Source: VGWB01 sp964480945 (lineage in GTDB: Bacteria > Bacteroidota > Ignavibacteria > UBA10030). From it: a stretch of DNA of 20,826 nt. Within the stretch, counting starts at the first letter, position 1, and each line of letters starts with the position of its first letter. The notes under the pieces are model-generated. The model searched no databases and was not told where the DNA came from. It saw only the letters and a list, made by a program, of their open reading frames with translations. Both the position numbers and the translations under genes were made by a program. Location of the stretch: positions 1-20,826 of the forward strand of contig CAYZRX010000071.1 of NCBI GenBank assembly GCA_964480945.1, given 5' to 3'. Of this stretch, positions 1 through 6,681 are shown piece after piece.

Positions 1-995
1 TTGTAGGTCTCCGTGTTGATCCCGGACTTGAAATCGACGCCGTAGAGGTTGTTCGCGTTCCACCAGTCCCACGCGACCTTCCCAGCCTTGATCCACGCGG
101 TCTCTTTGAGTCTGAGAGGGCTTCCCAGACGATAGATGATGTCGTTCTCCATGAGGTCCCCGTCCTTTTCCGCGATGGCGAAGACGCGCCACGGAAACTC
201 CCGGGTCCCCTTCGTTCTTGCGATGTAGTCTGCCGCTTTCGACACGATGACCGTCCGGTCTCTGACCTGCCGCTCCTCGAGGGGATAGCGGGGGAACTTC
301 GAGCTCAGAATCGCCTGCCCGGATCCGTCGCCTCGGAGGTAGAGACCCGCGTAATCGAGCAGGTCGGCTTCCGAGAAGGCGATGCTCAGTCCGCTCGCTT
401 TGACAATGACGGCCGGTATGCAGCACATCTGCGTGTCGGCAATATCCTTGACAGCGAGAAGGTTGTACGAGCGCTCGGAGTGGGAAAGGAAGCTCGTCTC
501 TTCTGGAAACCAAACGGAGTCGGTCGACGCCAGATGGAGGGCGACCTCTTCATTCCTGACCGTGATCTCTCCCGGCAGCTTCGTCGTGAAACGGTAGGCC
601 GCAGCGTCGTCGTAGGCGCGCAGCTTCAGACCGTAGTTGCCGTCAAACTGGATGGCCAATTCGTTGTAGACATCGGGAATGACTTTGCGCTTCTCGGGCA
701 GGACCGGAACGATGCTCTCCTTCACGGATTTCGGCGTCGTGCCCTTCACGACCGGATGAAGACCGAGCGTCCGTGAAGGCTCGAGATCCATCGAGATGGA
801 TGAGGGGGAGACGATTTCTTGCCCGTTGTGAAAGATGGAGATGGCGAGTTTGTCGCCGATCTGGACTCTCAGTTCGGTTTTCCCATCCGGCGATGTGACG
901 CGGTACGTTTTCTGTTGAGCAAGGCATTTCCCGCCGATCCAAGTGCAGAGGAAGAGGGAGCACAAGGTGATTGCTGGACGGTTTAGATTACTCAT
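1..995 (-). CDS. GH97 family glycoside hydrolase (alpha-glucosidase/alpha-galactosidase type), 5' part only
   Basis: Exported enzyme likely to remove terminal alpha-linked glucose or galactose from oligosaccharides. I translated it directly: the frame opens at ATG 995 and stays open to the window edge, giving 331 full codons, so the C-terminal half is missing. Residues 1-26 form a signal peptide (hydrophobic core, then CLAQQ). Residues 29-280 match the GH97 N-terminal beta-sandwich (it begins TSPDGKTELRV). Residues 301-331 hold the strongest family signature, the entry to the catalytic barrel (KVAWDWWNANN, GVDFKSGINTETY). The catalytic residues lie beyond the edge, so inverting versus retaining type and substrate cannot be decided. 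A Shine-Dalgarno-like AAGGGG precedes the start. It is divergent from the GH29 gene across 265 bp, which suggests shared control of glycan degradation. Family call is firm; substrate is open. Confidence 0.9.
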   Translation of the reverse strand, partial: MSNLNRPAITLCSLFLCTWIGGKCLAQQKTYRVTSPDGKTELRVQIGDKLAISIFHNGQEIVSPSSISMDLEPSRTLGLHPVVKGTTPKSVKESIVPVLPEKRKVIPDVYNELAIQFDGNYGLKLRAYDDAAAYRFTTKLPGEITVRNEEVALHLASTDSVWFPEETSFLSHSERSYNLLAVKDIADTQMCCIPAVIVKASGLSIAFSEADLLDYAGLYLRGDGSGQAILSSKFPRYPLEERQVRDRTVIVSKAADYIARTKGTREFPWRVFAIAEKDGDLMENDIIYRLGSPLRLKETAWIKAGKVAWDWWNANNLYGVDFKSGINTETY

Positions 996-1260
996 AGGAG
1001 TACCCCTTCAGGCTATTTGACTCGATTTTCGTGTGGTGATCGCGGCGACGCGGAAGTCCGCATCACGTCATCTCTTCTTAGATTTTCATTCAGAATCTCC
1101 GTAGCTTAACGTCGGGATGATCGATCGCTCCGGTGAAGGCGAGAGTTGCGAGTGGCTCTCTCAAACGTACGAAGGAATGGAGAAAATCGAAAGCTCAATC
1201 GTAATCGTCAGCCGCGAAGATAGAAACAAATTCCTTGTCAAACACGAATAGGTATCCCAC
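996..1260. promoter_or_regulatory. Divergent promoter region between GH97 and GH29 genes
   Basis: This 265-bp spacer lies between two divergently transcribed glycosidase genes, so it must hold both promoters. I see no convincing -35/-10 pair, no long palindrome and no small gene. The start of the leftward gene has a fair ribosome binding site (AAGGGG); the rightward one has only a weak AGGT at 1250-1253. Confidence 0.4.
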
Positions 1261-2706
1261 ATGAAAAAGCTTTCGCTCGTTGGCATTCTCATTCTTTGCG
1301 TTCCAATTTCACTGCTGGCGCAGGAACAGGAGGACAAATACGTCCCCGAGACCGATCCCCTCGTGCTGGCGAAGCTTGCCAAATGGCAGGACGAGAAGTT
1401 CGGCCTGCTGATGACGTGGGGAACCTACAGCCAGTGGGGGATTGTCGAATCCTGGTCCCTCTGCGGCGAGGACGAGGGCTGGTGCAAACGTGTGGGCCCT
1501 TATTCAGCTGACTATGATGCCTACAAGCGTGCTTACCGGGATCTCAAGAAGACGTTCAATCCTGTGAAATTCGACCCGGACCGGTGGGCTGAGGCGGCTC
1601 GAGAGGCCGGGATGAAGTATGTCGTCTTTACGACCAAGCACCACGACGGTTTCTGCATGTTCGACACGAAGACGACGGACTACAAGATCACCTCCGCCGA
1701 ATGCGCGTTCCATACCAACCCACGCGCAAATGTGACGAAGGAGATCTTCGACTCTTTCCGCAAGAAGGGCTTCATGGTCGGGGCGTACTTTTCGAAGCCC
1801 GACTGGAGTTCTCCCGACTACTGGTGGCCGTACTTTCCCACGCCGGACCGGCACGTTAACTATGATCCGGCGAAGTATCCGGAGCGGTGGCAGGGTTTCA
1901 GAGACTTCACGTTCAACCAGATTGAGGAGCTGATGACCGGGTACGGAACAGTCGATATCCTCTGGCTCGACGGGGCGTGGGTCCGCCCGATTGAGAACAT
2001 GCCGAAAGAGTTCGAATCGTGGGGGAAGAAGAAGAACTACGATCAGGACGTCGACATGCGCCGCATCGCGACGACGGCTCGCGAACACCAGCCGGGTCTG
2101 ATCGCCGTCGATCGCTGGGTCAACGGTCCGTATGAAAACTATCTGACCCCCGAGCAAAAGGTCCCCGAGCGCGCGCTGAAGGTTCCGTGGGAATCATGCA
2201 TCACCATGGCAACGAGCTGGTCGTATGTCAAGAGCGACCGCTACAAGCCGGTGCGCCAGCTCGTCCACTTGCTTGTCGACGTCGTGGCCAAAGGGGGTAA
2301 CCTCTTGCTGAATATCGGACCATCACCCGAGGGTGAGTGGGCTCCCGGCGCGTACGACCGGTTAAAAGGGATCGGGGAATGGATGAAGGTGAACGGTGAA
2401 GCCATTTACGCGACTCGAGCGATCGCCCCCTACAAGGACGGAAAGGTCTGCCTGACGCAAAAGAAAGTCGATGGCGCAGTCTACGCCATCTATCTGGCTG
2501 AGGAGGGGGAAGCGCATCCTCCGCAGACGATTGAGGTGAACGATCTACGTGCCGGTAGAAACGCGAGCCTTGTGATGTTGGGTGAGAAGGATGAATTGAA
2601 ATGGCGGAACGAGGGGAAGAAGTTGGTTATTGAGCTGCCGGACCGAGTCCGGGAGAATCCGCCGTGCCAGTATGCGTGGGCGATTCGAATCTCGAGTGTG
2701 GAATGA
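1261..2706 (+). CDS. Secreted GH29 alpha-L-fucosidase (copy 1)
   Basis: Retaining alpha-L-fucosidase, probably periplasmic or secreted, releasing L-fucose from glycans. The 481-residue protein starts with a signal peptide (residues 1-20, ending LLAQE). The GH29 barrel follows: FGLLMTWGTYSQWG (47-60), TTKHHDGF (124-131), DILWLDG (232-238) with Asp237 as the likely nucleophile, TPEQ (296-299) with Glu298 as a candidate acid/base, VPWESC (308-313), and KGGNLLLNIGP (344-354). A small C-terminal beta domain covers about 390-480. Oddity: most GH29 enzymes have His in the motif F-I-H-W-G, where it contacts fucose; here that position is Thr52, while the second copy in this window keeps His65. ATG 1261 was chosen because it gives a complete signal peptide, though the ribosome binding site is weak. 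It is divergent from GH97. Family call is firm; activity on plain fucosides is less sure because of Thr52. Confidence 0.93.
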   Translation: MKKLSLVGILILCVPISLLAQEQEDKYVPETDPLVLAKLAKWQDEKFGLLMTWGTYSQWGIVESWSLCGEDEGWCKRVGPYSADYDAYKRAYRDLKKTFNPVKFDPDRWAEAAREAGMKYVVFTTKHHDGFCMFDTKTTDYKITSAECAFHTNPRANVTKEIFDSFRKKGFMVGAYFSKPDWSSPDYWWPYFPTPDRHVNYDPAKYPERWQGFRDFTFNQIEELMTGYGTVDILWLDGAWVRPIENMPKEFESWGKKKNYDQDVDMRRIATTAREHQPGLIAVDRWVNGPYENYLTPEQKVPERALKVPWESCITMATSWSYVKSDRYKPVRQLVHLLVDVVAKGGNLLLNIGPSPEGEWAPGAYDRLKGIGEWMKVNGEAIYATRAIAPYKDGKVCLTQKKVDGAVYAIYLAEEGEAHPPQTIEVNDLRAGRNASLVMLGEKDELKWRNEGKKLVIELPDRVRENPPCQYAWAIRISSVE

Positions 2707-2754
2707 GCGGCGGAAGCTCGCGGGTCTCGCCCACCTCGTGTGCTTGGTTCTAGA

Positions 2755-2821
2755 CCCCGAAATCCCGCTGTTCAGGGATCCCGCCTGTGTGCGGGATCCT
2801 AAGAGCGGGACAAGTTCGGGG
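2755..2821. repeat. Nested inverted repeat (three stacked stems)
   Basis: Three stems lie inside one another: CCCCGAA (2755-2761) with TTCGGGG (2815-2821), TCCCGCT (2763-2769) with AGCGGGA (2804-2810), and GGATCCCGC (2776-2784) with GCGGGATCC (2791-2799), around a 6-nt loop CTGTGT. On the minus strand the outer end reads GTCACCCCGAACTTG, the same form as the next two repeats. It follows the GH29 stop codon and could also end transcription, but no T-tract is present. Confidence 0.7.
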
Positions 2822-2842
2822 TGACATGCTAATCCTCACCTC

Positions 2843-2867
2843 GTCATGCCGAACTTGGTTTGGCATC
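2843..2867 (+). repeat. Hairpin repeat, GTCATGCCGAACTTG type
   Basis: ATGCCGAAC (2846-2854) pairs with GTTTGGCAT (2858-2866), nine pairs including one G-T, around the loop TTG. It begins GTCATGCCGAACTTG, matching the intergenic hairpin repeat family seen in many Bacteroidota/Ignavibacteria genomes. It lies in plus orientation between two members in minus orientation. Confidence 0.7.
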
Positions 2868-2886
2868 TGTGGCAAATCCCGCAATA

Positions 2887-2911
2887 GATCCTGAAACGAG
2901 TTCAGGATGAC
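2887..2911 (-). repeat. Hairpin repeat, GTCATCCTGAACTCG type
   Basis: ATCCTGAA (2888-2895) pairs with TTCAGGAT (2901-2908) around ACGAG. Read on the minus strand it starts GTCATCCTGAACTCG, the most common form of this intergenic repeat family. Confidence 0.75.
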
Positions 2912-2955
2912 CGGGTGTCGTTCGGGGTAACACGATGTGTCTTCTTAGGTTACCG

Positions 2956-2980
2956 TCGAGTAAGACTCGATCAGGTCTTA
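2956..2980 (-). terminator. Possible terminator after the sigma operon
   Basis: Just past the stop codon of the leftward lipoprotein gene are two overlapping small hairpins that exclude each other: TCGAGT/ACTCGA (2956-2970, loop AAG) and TAAGAC/GTCTTA (2961-2980, 8-nt loop). The stems are only 6 bp and there is no clear T-run, so this is a weak call. Confidence 0.25.
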
Positions 2981-4039
2981 TCAAGCCGGACTGGCTGCGA
3001 ATCGCCGCCGCCGCAAGATCGCTGCAAGGAAAAGCACAACGAGCGCGACGATCACAACGCCAGTCAGGATGATCGCCCACCAGTTTATGACCCTCGATTC
3101 GACCCACATATCCACGTCTTCGAAATAGGCGAACTTGACGTAGTCCTTCCAGGATGCCTTGTTCCCTTCGAGCGTCGGCGCATTCGTCCCGGTAATGAGA
3201 CCAGGCATGACCACGTTGTTCAGGTAGGTGTTCGCTGTGATCTCTTCAAGGAAGGCCCGCTTCTCATTGAGCCGCTGGAAGGCTTCCATGTTCAATGCAA
3301 TCGCCTTCTTCACGTTTCGACTCTTGAGGACGCGTCCGAAGATGACCGTGAGGGTGTCCATATTTTTCGTTCTGAAGTACTTCTCGCTTTGTTCGAACAA
3401 CTTGTCCTTCAATCCGGTGACGTACGCAGGGGTCAGGGAGGGGTCGTTGAGTTTTCGCACCCCCTCAAGGAACGCGTCGAAGTAGTCCGCAAACATGTTC
3501 TCATCATCCCACTTTTCAAATCGCTTCCCAGCATCCTCCATCGCGAGGCTGTCGCCTTTGGAAGAGTACGGCTCTTTATTCATCTCATGACGAATCCAAT
3601 AATCCAGCTCTGCGGGCGAGATGTAGTCCGTGATCGGAATTGCTCGAAACGGATTGAAGTTCGGCCACGTCTCGCTGTACCGAAATGTCGTGAAGAACCA
3701 CTGGAAGCGTCGCTGGAGCTCCACCCGGGCGCCGAGGGTCTTGCCCTCCGTTCCCTTCAACGAGCTGTTCATCTCCTCCGTCCCTTCAAACAATCTTGTC
3801 GCCGTAAGAGTGACGTTCTTCCTGTCCTTCTTCTCGATTGTTCTCTTCCAGGTGGAATCCAACGACAGCGGGATCTTGCCCCCGTAGATTTCCGAGGAAT
3901 CCCCCTTGATCACAACGGTGCGGAGGATGGAGCCATCGGTATTGACGTGTGTGGTTATTCCGATGTCGAGGCACCCCTGCACGGACAAGGCGCCGAGAGC
4001 GAAAGTCGCAAGAAGAAAAAGACGGCTTTGTTTGTTCAT
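2981..4039 (-). CDS. Lipoprotein with C-terminal membrane anchor, third gene of an ECF sigma operon
   Basis: I do not recognise a defined family. The 352-residue product has a lipoprotein signal (hydrophobic residues 7-20, lipobox SVQGC with Cys23). The start of the mature part, CLDIGITTHVNTDGSILRTVVIKGD, resembles LppM/DUF3153-type lipoproteins, but only weakly. The middle (about 60-310) is soluble and rich in charged and aromatic residues. Residues 320-342 form one membrane helix followed by RRRR (343-346), so the chain is probably lipid-anchored at one end and membrane-spanning at the other, with its body in the periplasm. The start sits 3 nt after the anti-sigma stop, with AAGGAG upstream, so the two are co-transcribed and probably translationally linked. 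A role in sensing envelope state or controlling the anti-sigma factor is inferred from position only. Confidence 0.8.
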   Translation of the reverse strand: MNKQSRLFLLATFALGALSVQGCLDIGITTHVNTDGSILRTVVIKGDSSEIYGGKIPLSLDSTWKRTIEKKDRKNVTLTATRLFEGTEEMNSSLKGTEGKTLGARVELQRRFQWFFTTFRYSETWPNFNPFRAIPITDYISPAELDYWIRHEMNKEPYSSKGDSLAMEDAGKRFEKWDDENMFADYFDAFLEGVRKLNDPSLTPAYVTGLKDKLFEQSEKYFRTKNMDTLTVIFGRVLKSRNVKKAIALNMEAFQRLNEKRAFLEEITANTYLNNVVMPGLITGTNAPTLEGNKASWKDYVKFAYFEDVDMWVESRVINWWAIILTGVVIVALVVLFLAAILRRRRFAASPA

Positions 4040-4042
4040 GGT

Positions 4043-4738
4043 TCAGACTCCTTCCCTCGAAACAGTGAAGGAAAACGATGCATTCTTCTGCAGGAAACCG
4101 ATGACGGCATTGATCTGCTTCCTGTCCAATCCAGCCGTGTGCAAGAGAGAGGAGGTCATGGGCGAAAGCAGGTCCATGAAAGGCACGAGAGACCTGAGCT
4201 TGCGTTGTGTGATTGTGAAGGAATCGTCGCTCCCGGTATAGTCCTTGAGGAGAGGGAGGAACTGAAGCTCTTTCCGCTCCGGGAGGCTGCGTAGTGTGCT
4301 CGAGTTGATCGAGTATACCACGCCTGGTACGGACTGGCCCTGTGGACCACGTCCAAATCTCTGCTCGAGATTTGCAACCTGATCGAGCGTCGAAAAATAC
4401 TGAAAGAGGAACGAGCCGACCGCTGCCAGCACGAAGACCGCGGCCGCATAGCGGATGGCGGGCGCGAGCATCGCGTCGAGGATGCGATCGACGAATCGCT
4501 CACGCGTACGCTCTCTGATGCCGGCGAGAATGCTCGTGGCGAGGCGGTCCGGATCGCGGAGGGTCGGACTGAACTCCCGCAAACGTCGGACCGACGCGTC
4601 GGCTGTCTCGATGCGCTCTCGTTCGGCGGCGCAGCGCTCGCACGTTTGAAGGTGCAGGTGAAGCTCGGTCTTCTCGCGCTCAGTGAGCTCGCCGGCGCGA
4701 TACAGGTACAACATTTTTCGATAGCGGTCGCAGTTCAT
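4043..4738 (-). CDS. Membrane anti-sigma factor with ZAS zinc-binding domain
   Basis: The 231-residue protein should hold the neighbouring ECF sigma factor inactive at the inner membrane until a signal arrives. The N-terminal domain carries the ZAS zinc motif: Cys3 upstream and His29-x3-Cys33-x2-Cys36. A basic linker (about 46-92) leads to one membrane helix (about 93-115). The last 115 residues are predicted periplasmic and match nothing I know; they are the likely sensor part. Its ATG overlaps the sigma TGA by four bases (ATGA), typical of sigma/anti-sigma pairs made in fixed ratio. The lipoprotein gene follows after 3 nt. The anti-sigma role is strongly supported by the zinc motif, topology and gene order; the signal is unknown. 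Confidence 0.9.
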   Translation of the reverse strand: MNCDRYRKMLYLYRAGELTEREKTELHLHLQTCERCAAERERIETADASVRRLREFSPTLRDPDRLATSILAGIRERTRERFVDRILDAMLAPAIRYAAAVFVLAAVGSFLFQYFSTLDQVANLEQRFGRGPQGQSVPGVVYSINSSTLRSLPERKELQFLPLLKDYTGSDDSFTITQRKLRSLVPFMDLLSPMTSSLLHTAGLDRKQINAVIGFLQKNASFSFTVSREGV

Positions 4739-5322
4739 GGCTCAATGCTCTTGATATTGTATTCACGCTCCAAGAGGTTTCGTATGGCACGCCGTGCGTA
4801 GTGGAGATTGGTTTTGATGCTCCCGGCTGAGAGCCCGGTAATCTCGGACACCTCGCTCACGGGAAGATCCTCAAGGTCACGGAGGACGAAGACCAGTTTT
4901 TGTTTAGTCGGTAAGCGATCCGTCAGCGCTTTGACGGCGCGGATCGCCTCTTCAGTTGAGTACATTCGGTCGAGACTTTGCGGATCGGCGATGGTCTCCG
5001 CGTGATCATCCTCCTCGATCAAAGAGAACAGTCGTGATCTCCGTTTCGCCGACCTGAGACCGTCGAGGCAGAGGTTCGTCACAATCCTGTAGAGCCATGT
5101 CGTGAACTTCCGTCGTTGGTCGTACCGATCGAGGTGCTTCCAGACCCTGATGAACGACTGTTGGACCACCTCTTCGGCTTCGTCCTCATTACACAACAGG
5201 CGGACAGCGATCGAATACGCATAGGGCTGGCAGATCCGAACAAGTTTGTCGAATGCAGCAAGGTCGCCCTCCACGCTTCGGCGAACAAGGTGGTGCGTCG
5301 TTTGGTCCGATGCTTCTTCCAC
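4735..5322 (-). CDS. ECF-family RNA polymerase sigma factor
   Basis: Cytoplasmic sigma-70 family factor that directs RNA polymerase to a small regulon. It is 195 residues, normal for ECF sigmas, with region 2 at about 24-95 (core binding and -10 recognition; FTTWLYRIVTNLCLD at 73-87), a short acidic linker, and region 4 at about 127-183 (LPTKQKLVFVLRDLEDLPVSE, then the helix-turn-helix with SAGSIKTNLHYARRAI). It lacks regions 1.1 and 3, as expected. The start is GTG 5322: an in-frame TAG lies 21 nt upstream and AAGAGGA precedes the codon, though close to it. It overlaps the anti-sigma gene by 4 nt and heads a three-gene operon. Confidence 0.93.
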   Translation of the reverse strand: MEEASDQTTHHLVRRSVEGDLAAFDKLVRICQPYAYSIAVRLLCNEDEAEEVVQQSFIRVWKHLDRYDQRRKFTTWLYRIVTNLCLDGLRSAKRRSRLFSLIEEDDHAETIADPQSLDRMYSTEEAIRAVKALTDRLPTKQKLVFVLRDLEDLPVSEVSEITGLSAGSIKTNLHYARRAIRNLLEREYNIKSIEP

Positions 5323-5351
5323 TGTCCTCTTGAGCCTGTCCTACTGTTGAT

Positions 5352-5379
5352 GATACGCCTGAGACGCTCGACGGTTAAA
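5352..5379 (-). promoter_or_regulatory. Candidate ECF-type promoter for the sigma operon
   Basis: On the minus strand TTTAACC (5379-5373) is followed after 15 nt by CGTATC (5357-5352). The AAC and CGT cores are 16 nt apart, the usual spacing of ECF promoters, and the predicted transcript start falls about 20-25 nt before the GTG. This suggests that the sigma factor controls its own operon. It is a short match found by eye, so confidence is low. Confidence 0.35.
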
Positions 5380-5735
5380 TGTACATTCTCAGAGGTTGAA
5401 ATACCCCTCAGGGAGATCTCACGTTCTGAGCGGCCTTCAAGAAAAGGTCACGGGCCGGCTTCGTTCGCAGTCTGCAAGCTCTCTCACGTCGAGTTCTTGA
5501 GCTCCTGGCGAGCGTTCTCCCGCCACGCTACACCCGTAAGAGCCTACCTCAAGGTGACTGCAGGCGAAATCCCCCATCGACGGTGCACACAATTCCGAGC
5601 GTTATCACAATTGAGAATCCATTGTCATCCTGGCGAAAACAGCTCTCCAGATGAGTGAGACTTTGTGAGTTTGAGCGACGACGGCGTGGCACGTCAGTTG
5701 AAGAAGGAAACCGAGAATTCCTCTCACCTGTTTCC
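5380..5735. other. Intergenic region without a recognisable gene
   Basis: About 350 bp lie between the divergent sigma operon and the DUF362 gene. I see no credible coding frame, no RNA gene and no strong palindrome. At 5624-5652 a GTCATCCTGG start and CCAGATG end could be a decayed copy of the GTCAT hairpin repeats, but the match is poor. The promoter of the rightward DUF362/polyferredoxin operon must lie here; I could not place it. Confidence 0.4.
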
Positions 5736-5739
5736 GGAG
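5736..5739 (+). promoter_or_regulatory. Ribosome binding site deciding the DUF362 start
   Basis: GGAG lies 6 nt before ATG 5746. The frame is also open from GTG 5665, but that start has no such site and would put 27 residues in front of the Tat signal. Confidence 0.6.
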
Positions 5740-5745
5740 CTTACG

Positions 5746-6672
5746 ATGGATCGACGGATGTTCTTCAAGAAGGGTATCGGCGCAACAATTCTGGCGGGCT
5801 CCTACCTGGCGCTCAGCTCGAGGGAGAGCCTGTTCGCATGGGGACCCCAGCCGCGGCCGGCACTTCCGTTTGATCTTGTTGCCGTCAGGGGCGGAGAGCC
5901 GGAGGTGATGTTCCGGAAGGGGATTGAAGCGCTGGGCGGCATTAAGGCGTTCGTCAAGAAAGGTCAGAGAGTCGTCATCAAACCGAACATGGGCTGGGAT
6001 GTCCCGCCCGAGCGAGGCGGCAACACGAATCCGAAGCTCATGGTCGAGATCGTGAAACAATGCCTCGATGCGGGAGCGAAGGAAGTGTATGTGTTTGACC
6101 ACACCTGCGACGACTGGAGGCGATGTTACAGGAACAGCGGCATTGAATCGGCGGTGAAGGACGCCGGCGCGAAGGTCGCCCCTGCACATACGGAGGGGTA
6201 CTACCACGATGTAACCGTTCCGGCAGGCAAGGTCCTGAAGAGGGCGAAGGAGCACGAGCTGGTGCTCGAGTCGGATGTTTTCTTCAACGTGCCGATTCTG
6301 AAGAACCACGGTTCGGCACGGCTGACGGCCTCCCTAAAGAACCTGATGGGGGACGTGTGGGACAGGCGGTTCTGGCATGGGAACGATCTCCACCAGTGCA
6401 TCGCTGACTTCGGCACCTACCGGAAGCCGACACTGAATATCGTCGACGCCTACTACGTGATGAAGCGGAACGGCCCCCGCGGCGTCTCGGTCGAAGATGT
6501 CGTCACGGTGAAAGCACAGCTGATGTCGGCGGACATGGTCGCAGTCGACACGGCCTCCGCGAAGCTGTTCGGCATCGATCCGATGGATGTCCCCCACATT
6601 CAGATGGCGGCAGATCAGAAGGTGGGCCGGATGGATCTCGAGAACCTTAACATCAAGCGGATAGCGATCTAG
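5746..6672 (+). CDS. Tat-exported DUF362 domain protein
   Basis: Function unknown. DUF362 proteins often sit beside iron-sulfur electron-transfer proteins. The 308-residue product opens with a twin-arginine signal (DRRMFFKKG at 2-10, hydrophobic 11-24), so it is probably folded with a cofactor before export. Family motifs are VVIKPNMGWD (76-85), FDHTCDDWRRCY (118-129) and the signature PILKNHGSARLTASLKNLMGD (183-203). Only three cysteines are present (106, 121, 127) and no ferredoxin motif, so any Fe-S cluster would have to come from a partner. The next gene, a membrane polyferredoxin, follows after 9 nt, so they form one transcript and probably one complex. The protein may be the periplasmic acceptor or enzyme fed by that polyferredoxin; this is inference. 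Start chosen at ATG 5746 for the Tat signal and ribosome binding site. Confidence 0.88.
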   Translation: MDRRMFFKKGIGATILAGSYLALSSRESLFAWGPQPRPALPFDLVAVRGGEPEVMFRKGIEALGGIKAFVKKGQRVVIKPNMGWDVPPERGGNTNPKLMVEIVKQCLDAGAKEVYVFDHTCDDWRRCYRNSGIESAVKDAGAKVAPAHTEGYYHDVTVPAGKVLKRAKEHELVLESDVFFNVPILKNHGSARLTASLKNLMGDVWDRRFWHGNDLHQCIADFGTYRKPTLNIVDAYYVMKRNGPRGVSVEDVVTVKAQLMSADMVAVDTASAKLFGIDPMDVPHIQMAADQKVGRMDLENLNIKRIAI

Positions 6673-6681
6673 GGTGGTGGC

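Noticed and set aside
2915..4294. Long plus-strand open frame (459 codons) opposite the lipoprotein and anti-sigma genes
   Set aside because: It lies antisense to two genes with clear lipobox, zinc motif and operon overlaps. Its translation has no recognisable domain and looks like a shadow frame of GC-rich DNA.
5665..5745. Upstream GTG start for the DUF362 protein
   Set aside because: It would place 27 residues before the twin-arginine signal, and ATG 5746 has GGAG at good spacing.
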